The translations under genes and the position numbers were made by a program. Shown piece by piece: positions 23,501-34,770 of a DNA stretch of 64,000 nucleotides; the first letter of the stretch is position 1, and each line of letters starts with the position of its first letter. The notes under the pieces were generated by a model. That model searched no databases. It worked only from the letters and a program-made list of their open reading frames with translations, and was not told the DNA's origin. The DNA comes from Oreocharis arfaki (Eukaryota > Chordata > Aves > Passeriformes > Paramythiidae), in contig VZRR01014172.1 in NCBI GenBank assembly GCA_013398015.1, forward strand, positions 1-64,000, in the 5' to 3' direction.

Positions 23501-24933
23501 GCTGGTGGACTGTCATGGGTTTGGGGTTTTTTTTCGGTGTTTTTTCTTTTTTCAGTGGGCCCATTAGTGTTTTAAAGACACAGTGCACAGTAGGTAACCT
23601 CCCATGCAAAGCTGCAGCACAAAGCGCTGTAAACGCCGAGTTTGTGCGTTTACAGCCTTGCCCTGTCCCTTCTTCTGGCTAAAAAAAACCTTAAAATGCA
23701 ATATTTTCTTCTCATTTTACAGCCTTAATGTCTCAGTTCTTGCTGGGGACCCCTCATAGCTGCAGACAAGAAGCAGCCCAGTGTAACTCCCAGTCTCTGC
23801 CCACTGGGAGTGGTGACAGGGCACAGCCACCTGCCAGGGCACCGAACGGATGCAAACCCTCCTGTCTTTAAAAGGTGAGTGCTCCTTGTTGGAGGAAAGC
23901 CTGCTAAGAAGATCCAACAATGAGTAACTCCTACTCAAAGCACCTCTCAGATAATTCAGCAGTGCCTCAGCCAGCAGAGATCCCTTGTAGGACCGCCAGG
24001 AGCTGAGATGTTGGGCGGAACTTAGAGTTGATTTTATTTTACCTGTGACATCTCCTTTGGAACTGCGGCCGCAATAATGGAAGGGAAATGCTGTGGCCTC
24101 GCAGGTTCCTCCAGGATGGCACAAAGGCTTAGAGAGAGAGGAGAATAATTTCACAAAAAGCAGAATGGTTGAAAGACAAGGAGAAGATTCACTCCGACTT
24201 GTGCACAAATCCTAAACGATGCACGTATTGCAAAGCCACATTTTAGGAGGGGCCTGCAGCACACACGTGGTCCATGCCTGCTCTTTGTAAAGTGTGAGTA
24301 ACTTGATGGATAATTTGCACATGAGATTCCCAATCTGAGATTTATACCTGAAAATTAGACCTGAAAATTAAAACTTTTTCTATGATGTGTGTGACTTACA
24401 TCTCACCTCGTGTGTACTCAGATCATTTACTTTGCCCAATGAAAACAAATCAGAGGGTTGTACCCATAATTCCATAACATTTTGTTACTGAATTCATGAA
24501 ACACACCCAGCAGTGTGTGTAACTTCTGATGTACATTAAAAGAGCCACCTGGACTGATGAGTATCAGCCCCATCCCCTTTCCTCACATTTCTCCTACTCA
24601 AGTTTAAGACTCCAGCACCACACAGGCACCAGCCTGTTCTCAGGAACACTCCCAGCCTCTCAGGGACAGCTCTTTCCACAAATTTAATTACTTGCAAAAC
24701 CTTTGGTCATTAACACCCAACCTAAATTCTATTGCAGGTCACAGGCTATTAAAAAAACAAAGTGTCCATGCTCCCCAAACAATGATTTGTTTAACTGGAG
24801 CTTGGATTAAACCCGCAGCCACAACAGCACAGGAATCTCTTTGCCAGCGTCCTCAGCCTGTTCCAATACCTGCTGGAAACCTTAGGAGGGAATTATTTCT
24901 TCCTGAGCCTTTCCTTGATGCTCCACAATTCCT
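20546..24933. other. Unique non-coding DNA, about 4.4 kb
   Basis: No repeat element recognised. The longest open frame (23717-24208, minus, 163 codons) matches no family I know and is within chance range. A perfect GCGGCCGC palindrome is at 24065-24072. A short tandem ACCTGAAAATTA pair is at about 24347-24371. Confidence 0.55.
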
Positions 24934-25069
24934 TCTCCAAGGCCAGGCTGGACGGGGCTTGGAGCAACCTGGGGTAGTGGGAGGTGTCCCTGCCCATGGC
25001 AGGGGGTGGAACAGATGAGCTTTAAGGCCCCTTCCAAGCCAAACCATCCTGGGATTCCAGGATTCCATG
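24934..25069 (+). mobile_element. CR1 LINE, extreme 3' end
   Basis: It matches the last part of CR1: 'GGCCAGGCTGGACGGGGCTT', 'GGAGCAACCTGGGGTAGTGG', 'GGTGTCCCTGCCCATGGCAG', 'CTTTAAGGCCCCTTCCAAGC' and an ending of GGATTCCAGGATTCCATG. It is truncated at its 5' side and is about 135 bases long. Confidence 0.93.
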
Positions 25070-28000
25070 CTGTTTTCCATCCCTCAGGCCACTGAGTGTC
25101 TGTCTGGGTGAATAAATGGGTCAAACCTTCTAATTCCCAGGAGGAACCAACATGAGCCACATGCCCGTTGTTAATGATGAGCATCGCAGAGCTCAGAGGA
25201 CACCTTTGCTCCCCGAACCTTTATTCACCACCCTGGCACGAGACTCCCCAGGGCTGGAGCAGCCTTAGATGCCCAGGACAAGCTCCACGGATGGAGGGAT
25301 GTATTTGTCACCTCCCTTGGGGTGGCACAGGCTCCATCAGGGGCTCCCAGCCCTGCTGCTCCTCACCTGCCTTGCAGAGCCCAGGTCTGGCTCTCCTGGA
25401 ACAAGGCTGGAGAGTGACATGTAACCAAATCCGAGTGTGTGTACTCACAGAGGCACAGCCCCTGCAGCAGGGATGCTTTATTGCTTTCATAATATTCTCT
25501 GGGTTTTGAAACACAAACCACATGTTTAATTTTTTTTCTTTTTCTTTTTCTTTTTTTTCCAAAATTTACACATTGCACTTGCTGGAGAGTTTTCTTTCCA
25601 GCAACCGCAGCCCCAGACCCTTCCCAAAAAATGAGGAGAGGGAGGAGGAAGAGACTTCAAAACCTGCTGTCAGAGCTCTGGGACAGTCCAAAATCACTGC
25701 TCCTCCCTTACCTTGGTTTTACAGGGCAATAAAGAGGTAATTTGGATTATCTTGTCATCAAGGAAATCACTGACAGCCAAACAAACGAGAGAGGTTTGAC
25801 AGCTTGGTGCACATGGAAGGCGAGAGAGCAAAGAGCCAGGGGATGCTCTCAGCCAAGTCCCCCTGGGGTTTAAAACCCTTAAAATTCCTTCAGTTCCACC
25901 ACAGATCAGCCCGACCACGGGCAGAATAAGCCCCTCTTAGTGGGAGTAGTTGAGCAGTTGAGGCAAGCCCTAAACTTCTGAATATTGTTCCAGAAGATTC
26001 CCAAAGATTTGAAGACATCCATCTAAAAATGATGCGAGAATTTTTCAAAGCCGAGCTCTCCCTTGGATCATCCCTTCAGCAAAACTGAGTTTGCTGATGT
26101 TGTGGGTGTCGTAAAAAACAAAGGAATGATCAGGAAATCACGTCCTGAAAGTGGAGGCCAATTCCCTCATGGAAAATCAATGGGAATTAAGACACACAAG
26201 TGCTTTGGAAAATCCTGTTAAGTAGCTGTGGCATCCTTTAAAATCCATCACTCTCCACTTGAGCCTAAGGGGTGTGGAATCGAGCCCTGGATGGGAAAAG
26301 TGAGGGAAAAGCCCCAGAACATCTCGGGAATACCCACACAAACAGGATCCACGCTTCAGAGTCCAAAGAGAACACGGATCCTCCCTGTAACATGGGGTGT
26401 TCCATGCAGGGACAGGCTGGGAATGCTCCTGGCACACTGTATTGGAGTCACCGAGCCCTTCCCTGATGCCTCTTTATTGGTGCCAAAGAAATCCCTGAAG
26501 AATGCCATTTATCCATCGTAGAAAATGCTGGTATTGGGCATGGAATGGTCAATCAAAATATCAGAGAGTTCAGTTTGTTGGGCCGCTTTTCAAAGAGCAG
26601 GAGCTCTGTGTTCCCCAGGCAGTCCCAGCCCACACTTACTCCGTGTTCCCTCCATTAGGACTCATTTTAATGGGATAAAAGGTTAAAAATACACATTAAA
26701 CCCCCTTAAGGGCCTATATTTGTGTGTCAGGGCCACTCTAAGGCGACACTTTCACAGCCACCTCTCTTCACTCTCATTTCCTCGCAAGACAAAATGTAAT
26801 TGGTATTTTTTACCAACTCCTGCCACGCTGCAGCACTCCCAGAACTCTGTGGTTGTTGTCAGAGGCACATTTGGATGCTGCGGTGGGAGAACGCTCCCTG
26901 ACAGATGAACAGCATCATCTAGGGGCCAGAGATCAGCACTGGGAATCACACACACGGCCAGGAAACCCAGGGGGATCTGCTCCTGAGCAGGCAGGGCGTT
27001 CATCAGTGAGAGGCCACTGCTTTATTCTGATTTAAAACAACACCCTGTGCAACGCCGCGAAACCAAAATGCAGCTGAGCTGGTTTAGTGTTACAAATCAT
27101 CTTTATTTTGGTGGTTTTCCAGCAGAGTGAGGTCACCCTGCACCAAGAAAGCAGCCCAGAGCTTTGCCCTCGGAGCTGGAGGGATGAACAACACCTTTTC
27201 CAGGTTGCAAAATCACAATAACATCGCTGAACTTGCTGAAAAATCCTCTAGAGACGTGGCCAGGGTGAGTACAATACACCCAAACTGGAGCTGGCACATC
27301 CTGTGCCTGCTCAGTCCCTGTGTCACCCACTTTGTCCCTCAAGAAAACACCGAAATCACCAAGCAAGGCCCAGCCTGGGCCTAAAGGCATCCACTAGGCC
27401 CATCCATCCTAAAGGCCATAAATATGACATAAATATAAATATAATTTATGTAAATGTAAGGCACAGACACTGAAATCAGTACAAAAATTCCCCTCCTGGG
27501 GTCAGCAGGGCACAAGAGGGCTCAGAAAATGAGGCAGAGCAGGTTATGGCCACCCCCCCTCAGTGCCACAGCCACAACTCAGAGGCCCTTTGAAACCCTC
27601 GTCTCCTGCAATCCGGAGCTGGACTCTCAAACCAACAGGTTTCTATTAAAAAAAGCAAAATACCCTTTAAAATGGTGATCCTGAACCCCATCGTGGCCAG
27701 AGAGGAGTAAGATTCCATGAAAATTGCAAAAAAACAAATAAATGAATGAGCCCATCCCCAGGGGACAATTCCGGTCTCCCGCTCTTGCACTCGCACCCCG
27801 TTCTCTGCCAAGAAATTTGGGCTCTGAGGAATTACAAGTGGAATAATCCCCGTGAGGGATGATTATTTAGGCTGTCCCCTAAATGACAACCAATTTTCTT
27901 GTATGAAATTCTGATTTTGAGACGAAATTCTCACCCCAAGACCGGGAACTCCTGCAAACTTCTGCTGACAGGGATCCCATTGTCACAAGAGTGAATTGAG

Positions 28001-28639
28001 CCGCTTGTCTGCCATCACCAATTTGAGATATTTTGTGAGTGAGCGCTTTTATCACAATAACACGATGAAAAATGTGATTTCTTTGTCTTGTCACAGCAGG
28101 CACAAAGGGTTTTGCTGCTTAGATGATCACGCTTTTGGACAACAAAAGCCTCTCAAACACGGTTAATTGACATGTCATGAAATGTGGTGTCCAAAAAGCA
28201 CAGAAACAGAGCAAGCCAATGTCAGAAGTTACTTTTAGAGACTTAAAAATGAGCATTTTCTGCGAGGTGCTGTCAGCTGGAAGTAAAAAAGGCAAGAAAC
28301 CACACAAAGGAGGGACCCGGGCTCGTGTAAAACCCATCGTGTAAATGCTTTGCTAAACTGGGGGTTAACAGATGAGAAGCTGCTGGAAAATGACCCAAAA
28401 ACTCAAACTCTTGACAAGGTTCTTCCCTTCAGCTTCCCAGCTCGGCCATGGAGTGGCTGAAGGGGGCACTTGAGCTGCTCCAGGAGGGCAGCTCCAGACT
28501 ACAAAGACACCCTGGGCACAAAGGAAACTGCACCAGAAGAGTGTTTAATGTCCCTAAACCCAGCCCAATAGAAAACAAATGAATGATGAAATAACAGAAG
28601 GCCCGACAGGCCCTGCTCCCAAACGCTGAGTTTGGGGCA
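25070..28639. other. Unique non-coding DNA, about 3.6 kb
   Basis: Apart from a T/C-rich simple run at 25525-25560, no repeat or exon is recognised. Confidence 0.55.
25525..25560 (+). repeat. T-rich simple repeat with CTTTTT units
   Basis: About 36 bases of T interrupted by single C residues. Confidence 0.9.
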
Positions 28640-28960
28640 ATCCCTGGCTATTATTTTCACAATACCTTGCATTCATTACTTTATTTAAAAATGGTGTACT
28701 GTGTCTGGAAAACAGGAAGTAAGCCATAAATCTCTAGTTTAAAAGCCATCTGAAGCCTGTGGACCAGATATGTTCTCAATCAGTAGTCAGGCAGTAAATA
28801 AACATTTATATACAGCAACTGCTCTCAAGCAGCCTGACCTCCGGCTATTACAGGGCACATAAAGAGGAAATTTGTTTAGTCCCATAAAAGCCCAGGCAAT
28901 ATATCAATAGATTATTAAAAATGGAAACAATGTAGGCTAATGGATTATATTGATTTTAAT
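28640..28960. promoter_or_regulatory. Candidate conserved non-coding element
   Basis: A repeat-free AT-rich block with low open-frame content, including AGTAAATAAACATTTATATA, CAATATATCAATAGATTATT and GGATTATATTGATTTTAAT. The last two contain ATCAAT/ATTGAT cores of the PBX, CUT or SATB type. Its texture is like that of conserved enhancers, but conservation cannot be tested here. Confidence 0.25.
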
Positions 28961-30522
28961 AAACATAAGTATATGGGATTCAAAGATAAGAGGCAGATAT
29001 GACATCCTTCCAAGCTCACCTTTTGGGATATCTCCTAAAATCAGCCAAACTCCAGCTGTCAAGAATAGCAGGGGCTGCTATTTTTTGCTTTGCAAATCGA
29101 CGTATTTTTGGCTGAAGGACTTCAATTGGAGGGTTTGCATTTTTATTTCTGTTTGTGAACGATGAAAGCAGTCAAAAAATAAAACTTGCACATCTTTTAA
29201 TGTCGTCACCCTGCAGAAAAAAATTAAAATCTCAAGCAATTGCAGGCTCTCCTCAGGCATCTTGGCTGGGGCTGCACTGATGCTGCTGGGCTGGGATTTT
29301 TAGGGTTTGCTACACTTTTGCTGCAGCAAATATTGGTGCAGATGCTGAAGGCTGAATCTCCGGTGCTCTGGAAGCCTTGCAGGATGCTCAGGTAGCCCCA
29401 GCACATCCCTCTGACTGTTCCCAAGGCTGAAACTTCTCTTTGTGTTTTAAATAGTCGTGGTGTGCCCTGAACACGTGGCTGGTGGCCACAACCCCAATAT
29501 TTGTCCGCTGTTAGAGTCTCTTTTCCCTCCTCTCTTCTCCTCTGGCTTGGAGAGATCCCTTCCCTTCATTCCCCATGAGTTCAGCAAGCCGGGAGAAATA
29601 ACTCTTGCTTTTAACTTCAGGAGAAGGTTTGTGGGTGAGCAAACTCATGAGCCAGGAGTTCTCAGGGATGAGGGAACAGAGAGACTGAAAATCCAGGCCA
29701 GGGCAGAACAAATGGCATCAGTGACTGTGACACAACTGTCACAACTGGAGGGAGCTGCGAAGTCACGGAACGGTTCCGAACGTCAGGGGAGGGAAGCAGA
29801 GTGTTCTGAATGAGAATTGGCTCGATGTGATTACGAGTTTAATTTACCTCAGCAATCAGGCTACATTAAAGCAACTCTTGGTGCTAAAGAATGGAACAAC
29901 AGTCAAAAATCTAAGCTGCTTTTCCATTGTTTATTCCATTTGTTTCCCGTGAGCAGCAAGGCCAAAGTGCAGACCCCCCAATTCTTCACCTAAATTCACC
30001 CCTCCTAAAGATCCTATGAAGTAAATTCAAGCCCCTAATTATGAACTTCCTTAGAACTTGGACTAACTCAGCTCTAACCTCTGTGGAAGGCCAGGACACT
30101 TCCCCGGTTTAGGGGAAGAGCCTGTGTCCTGCCTTTCATCCCACCAGCTAAATCCTGCTCAGAAGAAAATGAGCTCAGGGCTGACCTCAGACACTCCTGA
30201 GTTTGGCTGCACCCCCAGAAGCTGAACACTGATTCCAGAGCCCTCTGCACTGCCTGGGTTTGGTGACATCAAACAATGGCTGTAAGAAATTATTTATTGA
30301 GAAGTTATTTATTAAGGAAGTATTTATTATGCGAAAAATGGAAAATCAAGGAACTAAATGAGTTCCTTTCACTAAATTGCCAGAGAGGAGCAGGAAGTTC
30401 TGATCCAAGAGACAGACCCATCCTCCTCTGGGCATCACCTGCCTTTGGTATTACCTGAAAACCCAGAATGGAGATGCCTCCTTCTTATCCTCCACGTTTT
30501 CAATTAAAACAAGCAAATCTTC
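28961..30522. other. Unique non-coding DNA
   Basis: Mostly unremarkable. At about 30284-30336 three imperfect copies of a TTATTTATT-containing unit of about 16-18 bases occur in tandem. Confidence 0.55.
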
Positions 30523-30951
30523 ATGAAGGGGCTGGAGCCCCAGGAGCAGCTGAGGGAGCTGGGAAAGGGGCTCAGCCTGGAGAAAAGGAGGCTCAGGGGG
30601 GACCTTGTGGCTCTGCACAACTCCCTGACAGGAGGGGACAGCCGAGGGGGGATCGGGCTTTGCTCCCAGGGACCAGGGACAGGAGAAGAGGGAAAGGCCC
30701 CGAGTTGTACCAGGGGAGGCTCAGGTTGGATATTAGGAAAGATTTTCTCATGGAAAGGGTTGTAAAGCATTAGACCAGACTGCCCAGGGCAGTGGTGGAG
30801 TCACCATCCCCGAGGTGTTCAAAAAACGTGTGGATGTGGTACTTGGGGACGTGGTTCTGTGGGGAACATGGTGGTGGCACTGGTTTGACAACTGGACTTG
30901 ATGATCTTAAGGGTCTTTTCCAACCTTAATGATTCCATGGTTCTATGATTC
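30523..30951 (+). mobile_element. CR1 LINE, longest 3' end in the window
   Basis: About 430 bases of CR1 3' sequence in order: 'CTGAGGGAGCTGGGAAAGGG', 'CTCAGCCTGGAGAAAAGGAG', 'GGGGACCTTGTGGCTCTGCA', 'AGGCTCAGGTTGGATATTAG', 'AGTGGTGGAGTCACCATCCC', 'GATCTTAAGGGTCTTTTCCA' and the end 'TGATTCCATGGTTCTATGAT'. The upstream part corresponds to the last codons and 3' untranslated region of the CR1 second reading frame, but no intact domain remains. Confidence 0.95.
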
Positions 30952-31539
30952 CTTTCCTTGCAAAAGGAGGGACTAAAAAGAGGACCTAGGAAGGTCTGGG
31001 TTCCCCCCAAGCCAAATTCAGTTTAATATTTGTTGGGGTGTTTTTTTCTGATCGCGAACCCAAGGCTGAAGCCTTCACTTGGTGTCAATTGGTTGCTAAA
31101 GAAGAATAAATGACTAAACTTCCATCAATTTCTCCCACTGCTCATTAGCCCCCAACAGCAGAAATAACACCCTTGCTAAATCCTGAATCCACCACAAATT
31201 ACAGTAATCTGCAATTATAAACGCCAGTGTTAATGAGCTTTGATTGCCCCTTCTTTGTGATGCCACCTCTAAATGCCACTTACATTTTACAGCGCCTCGG
31301 GGTTACCAATCTGCCCGGGGAAGATCGCTAAGAGAACTCAAATGGACTTTTAGGAACACCTTTGGTGACGGCAATTTGTTACCTGGAAACCAAACCCAGC
31401 CACGAGGGCCTCACCCTCCCCACGGACCCACATCCCCTCCATCCTCCCCACCCCGGCTTTCCCTCGGGACCGATCTTTGTGCAGGAGGGCCGGATCTCTT
31501 CATTCAGGAGAGCAGCATCTGAATTTTTCTGCTTGACCC
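30952..31539. other. Unique non-coding DNA
   Basis: No feature recognised. Confidence 0.55.
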
Positions 31540-31740
31540 TTTAACGAGCCGAGTTTTGGGAAGTCTCTCGGAGAGGCTTGATTGAGGTGTTCATACGCTT
31601 CGGGGATGACGCGCCTCGCGGGGCAGCGCCGGGGGCAATAAACAGCTTTTACAAGAGATTAAACGCCCAAGCAGAGCCAAAGCATTTAGATAACTGCCAA
31701 AGCCATTTATTGACGCTGCTCTGATGCCCAAACTCGCCTG
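31540..31740. promoter_or_regulatory. CpG cluster followed by AT-rich candidate regulatory block
   Basis: About 11 CpGs fall within roughly 80-100 bases (31554-31632), including GACGCGCCTCGCGGGGCAGC. They are followed by an AT-rich stretch with CAATAAACAG and TTTAGATAACTG. The window is otherwise CpG-poor, so the cluster may mark an unmethylated regulatory site. No transcript start can be assigned. Confidence 0.3.
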
Positions 31741-32492
31741 CCTCAGAGAGAAAAGAGCAGCAAACCCCTCTCACAGCCATTCCTTGTCTCCCTTCCTAAA
31801 AGTTCTCCGTGCTTTTGCCTCAGTTATATTCCTTCAGCAAATCCAAATAACTTTTTTTTTTAGTTGGTTTGCTTAAGAAAGCAAAGCAAAGCTCTGAGGG
31901 TGACCGAGAAATGTTATTTTCAGACAGTGGATTCAATTGCCGTGACACAGGAAATATTTCACCCAAATCAAAGGTGGTTTTCGCTTCCTTGCTCAGCAGC
32001 AGCACTGATCCAACCCACCAGAACAGAGCTGGAATGTCCAAACCGAGAAGTGACAACAAAATTTGGGGTGCTTGGGGAGCCAATGGACCCAATTATCCAC
32101 AGATTTGGGGAGTAGTGCTAAAAGAATTGGTGGGAAAACACAAGGAGAAGCTGCTGTGGAAAGGAGAGAATGAAAGACCGGGAGAATCTGAAATCTGATT
32201 GAATTTCTGTGTTTCACCAGGCGGGACTCGCAGCAGTTGTGAGCAGCAGTTCCTCAGCTGGGGATCCCTCAAAACTCCCCCGTTTCCCCCGGGGTCATTT
32301 AAGGCTGCCCAGGGAAGGGAGGAGGTCAGGGAAGTCTCTCACAGAGCCTCGGCACCTGCAGTGTCACACCCATGGAGGGTGTCCCTATAAGATCTGGTCT
32401 AGTTCCTTTAGGGTGTCACAAACCAAGCCTAAAACAGATGGGAAAACCGAAAATCCTCCCTCTCCCAGGAGCTCCAGGAAAAAAAAAAACTG
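31741..32492. other. Unique non-coding DNA
   Basis: No feature recognised. Confidence 0.55.
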
Positions 32493-32678
32493 TGTTTTTT
32501 CCTTTTTTTCTCCTTTTTTTCCCTTTTTTCTACTTTTTTCACCTATTTTTTCTCCTCTTTTTTCCCCTCTTTTTCTTTTCTTTTTTTCTCCTCTTCTCTC
32601 TTTTTCTTCTCTTTTTTCTTTTTTCAGTTTTTTTCTCCTTTTTTTAAAATTTTTTCTCTCCTTTTCACATTTTTTCTC

Positions 32679-32709
<31 letters not shown>

Positions 32710-33072
32710 CTTTTCTTTTCTTTTCTTTTCTTTTCTTTTCTTTTCTTTTCTTTTCTTTTCTTTTCTTTTCTTTTCTTTTCTTTTCTCTTTTCTTTTCTTT
32801 TTTCTTTTCTTTTTTTCTTTTATTTTTTCTTTTTCCGCCTCTTCTTTCTTTGTTCTTCTCTTTTTCCTTTTTTCAGTTCCTATTTTCTCCTTTTTTTCTC
32901 ACCTTTTTAAATTTTTTCTCATCTTTTTTTCTTTTCTTTCCCTCTGTTTTTTTTTCTTTTTCTCTTTCCTTCTCTTCCTTCTTTTTTTCTCCTCTTTTTT
33001 CTTTTTTTTCCTCTCCCCACCTTTGTTTTTTTCTTTTCTTTTCTTTCTTCTTTTTTTTTTTTTTCCTTTTCC
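32493..33072 (+). repeat. 580-base polypyrimidine tract with (TTTTC)19 core
   Basis: The plus strand is almost entirely T and C for about 580 bases. Inside it, 32691-32785 is a perfect TTTTC pentanucleotide array of 19 units. Flanking parts are imperfect T-rich runs with C interruptions and very few A or G bases, in keeping with decay of a longer array. The phenylalanine- and serine-rich open frames read from it are artefacts. Confidence 0.97.
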
Positions 33073-33466
33073 AATGCTTCTAAATTCCAGCCAACAGACT
33101 TTAAAGCTGACAACCAAAAAGTCTGGACAGCCACAAGAGCTCAGTACAAAATGTTCCCAGTGCCATCTTTCCTGGAGTTTAAATCAAAGGGAACCTTTCC
33201 TGGGTGGAAGCAGGAGACCCAAGGCAGGCAAAGATGCTGAGGGTGTTTGAAGTTCAGAGGGAAGAAAGAAAAAGAAACCATCTGTGCCGTGTGTTCTTGT
33301 CCCTCCTGTGACAGATAATCCCCAATAAACACCGACACAGGAAATCTAAACCCAGCACTGCTCCCAGGAACAGGGAATTCCCAGAGATGTCCAGAGCAGA
33401 CAGTCTGGACAGGAGTCAGGAATCAGCTGCCTGGGTTTGCACCTTCATCCTGTTTCCCATCGGGAT
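33073..33466. other. Unique non-coding DNA
   Basis: No feature recognised. Confidence 0.5.
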
Positions 33467-33650
33467 GCTCCCTGGGTTTCCAGGGAATGGTCCCAGCCCT
33501 GAGGCTGCCAGAGCTCCAGGAGGGTTTGGACACCGCTCCCAGGGACAGGGTGGGATTGTTGGGGTGTCTGGGCAGGGCCAGGGGTTGGATCAATGATCCT
33601 GTGGGTCCCTTCCAGCTCAGGATATTCTCTGACTCCATGGTTCTATGATT
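33467..33650 (+). mobile_element. CR1 LINE, 3' end
   Basis: It matches the end of the 5199-5494 copy: 'CCTGAGGCTGCCAGAGCTCC', 'GGGACAGGGTGGGATTGTTG', 'GGGCAGGGCCAGGGGTTGGA', 'GTGGGTCCCTTCCAGCTCAG', then GACTCCATGGTTCTATGATT. It is truncated at the 5' side. Confidence 0.93.
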
Positions 33651-33745
33651 TAACTCAGATTTTTCTGCATCCCCACCTACTGCTAGAGCTGCCTCAGTGT
33701 GAGTGTCCCAGGGGGTGGGGACAGAAGGACAGGACAGAAGGACAG
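33651..33745 (+). repeat. CR1-associated tail segment shared with the 57.5-kb locus
   Basis: Immediately after the CR1 end comes TTAACTCAGATTTTTCTGCA, CCCCACCTACTGCTAGAGCT, GCCTCAGTGTGAGTGTCCCA, then short GGACAGAAGGACAGGACAG repeats. The reverse complement of 57523-57630 has the same order and nearly the same sequence, also directly after a CR1 end. This makes it part of a dispersed repeat unit rather than local unique sequence. Confidence 0.85.
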
Positions 33746-34040
33746 GACAGAGGAGACTGAGCAGCACCACCTGGGACTGGAACTAAACCACCAGGCCCTG
33801 CCCAGCAGGTGCCCTGAGCTGCTCTCGTGCCATTAAAAGCCACCAAGCAAGACCCAGGAGCCCAGCACTGGAGGGGAATATTAAAGTGTTATTATGAATG
33901 TTACTACAAAAAAGAGAAGTCAGGAACAGGAGGAAAGGCTGTGGCACTTCAATTTTATGAAGATATATGGGAGAGAAGGATAAGAAACTCCGAAAAACCA
34001 ACACCTGAGATGTTTTTTATCTAAAATACAACCAGTTAAT

Positions 34041-34132
34041 CCCAGGGTGAGATTGCTGAGATTTCTGTACAGGGCCAGGATTTGTCTGAAGGATCTAAGT
34101 GGGTTCTTTCCAGCTCAGGATATTCCATAATT
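34041..34132 (+). mobile_element. CR1 LINE, short 3' remnant
   Basis: About 90 bases ending the CR1 way: a degenerate GGTGAGATTGCTGAGATTTC, then 'ACAGGGCCAGGATTTGTCTG', 'TTCTTTCCAGCTCAGGATAT', 'TCCATAATTCC'. It is more diverged than the neighbouring copies. Confidence 0.85.
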
Positions 34133-34379
34133 CCTTCTCTACCAACACCTGATGTCCCTCCAGCTACCAATGTACTGGGAGAGCCACGATATTGCTGAGT
34201 CCCACAGAGGAAAACATCTCCTGTACGTGGCAGAGAGAATGAGATGCTCAACCAAATGTATTTCTTAATTTTCCTGCCACAAACCTCACCTGCATTTACC
34301 CTCCAGACCTCTGGGAAATCCGTCTTCCTTTCACAGGTTCCTGCCAGTCCGTCACAGCCAGGAGAGGAGAATTAATGTG
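34133..34379. other. Unique non-coding DNA
   Basis: No feature recognised. Confidence 0.5.
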
Positions 34380-34770
34380 TCTCCCACACGAGTTAAGTAC
34401 ATAAACTGCCACGAAATATTAACACAGATATGAAGCTATTAGAACAAACCCCACTCCATAAACAGACTCCAGATAGGGGCAACCGAGATAACAGCAGAAT
34501 AAAAGGACGCATTAAAGTTATATCCCTTTAAAAAATTAAACAAATCACTTTGATAGCGACAGGCACTTCAGAAAGCTTAGCTGGGGAGTCTGAGGGCAGT
34601 CAATAAGGCAGAGCTAATTGGAGAACAAATTGACATTCATAAGCTGGCATCGAGCAGGGCCACGGTAAACAAGGTAATAGAGAGTTAATGCAGGGAACAA
34701 GGGCGGGGAGCAGGAGCCATCCAGCCTCAATAATGGAAAGGGCCCAATTGAGCAAATTCGAAGTGCAAAC
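34380..34770. promoter_or_regulatory. Candidate conserved non-coding element with homeodomain-type sites
   Basis: A repeat-free AT-rich block. It contains TAATTG (34615-34620), CCAATTGAG (34743-34751) and several TTAA and ATAA runs such as TTTAAAAAATTAAACAAATC. The sequence is evenly complex, unlike the decayed repeats around it. I infer a possible enhancer. One genome cannot show conservation. Confidence 0.25.

Noticed and set aside
24065..24072. GCGGCCGC palindrome
   Set aside because: A rare 8-base site, but isolated, with no CpG cluster or repeat around it.
23717..24208. 163-codon minus-strand frame
   Set aside because: Length within chance expectation, no family resemblance, no splice or promoter context.
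32209..33083. 233-codon phenylalanine- and serine-rich frame resembling a membrane protein
   Set aside because: It is the (TTTTC)n polypyrimidine tract read as codons. The apparent hydrophobic segments reflect T-rich codons.
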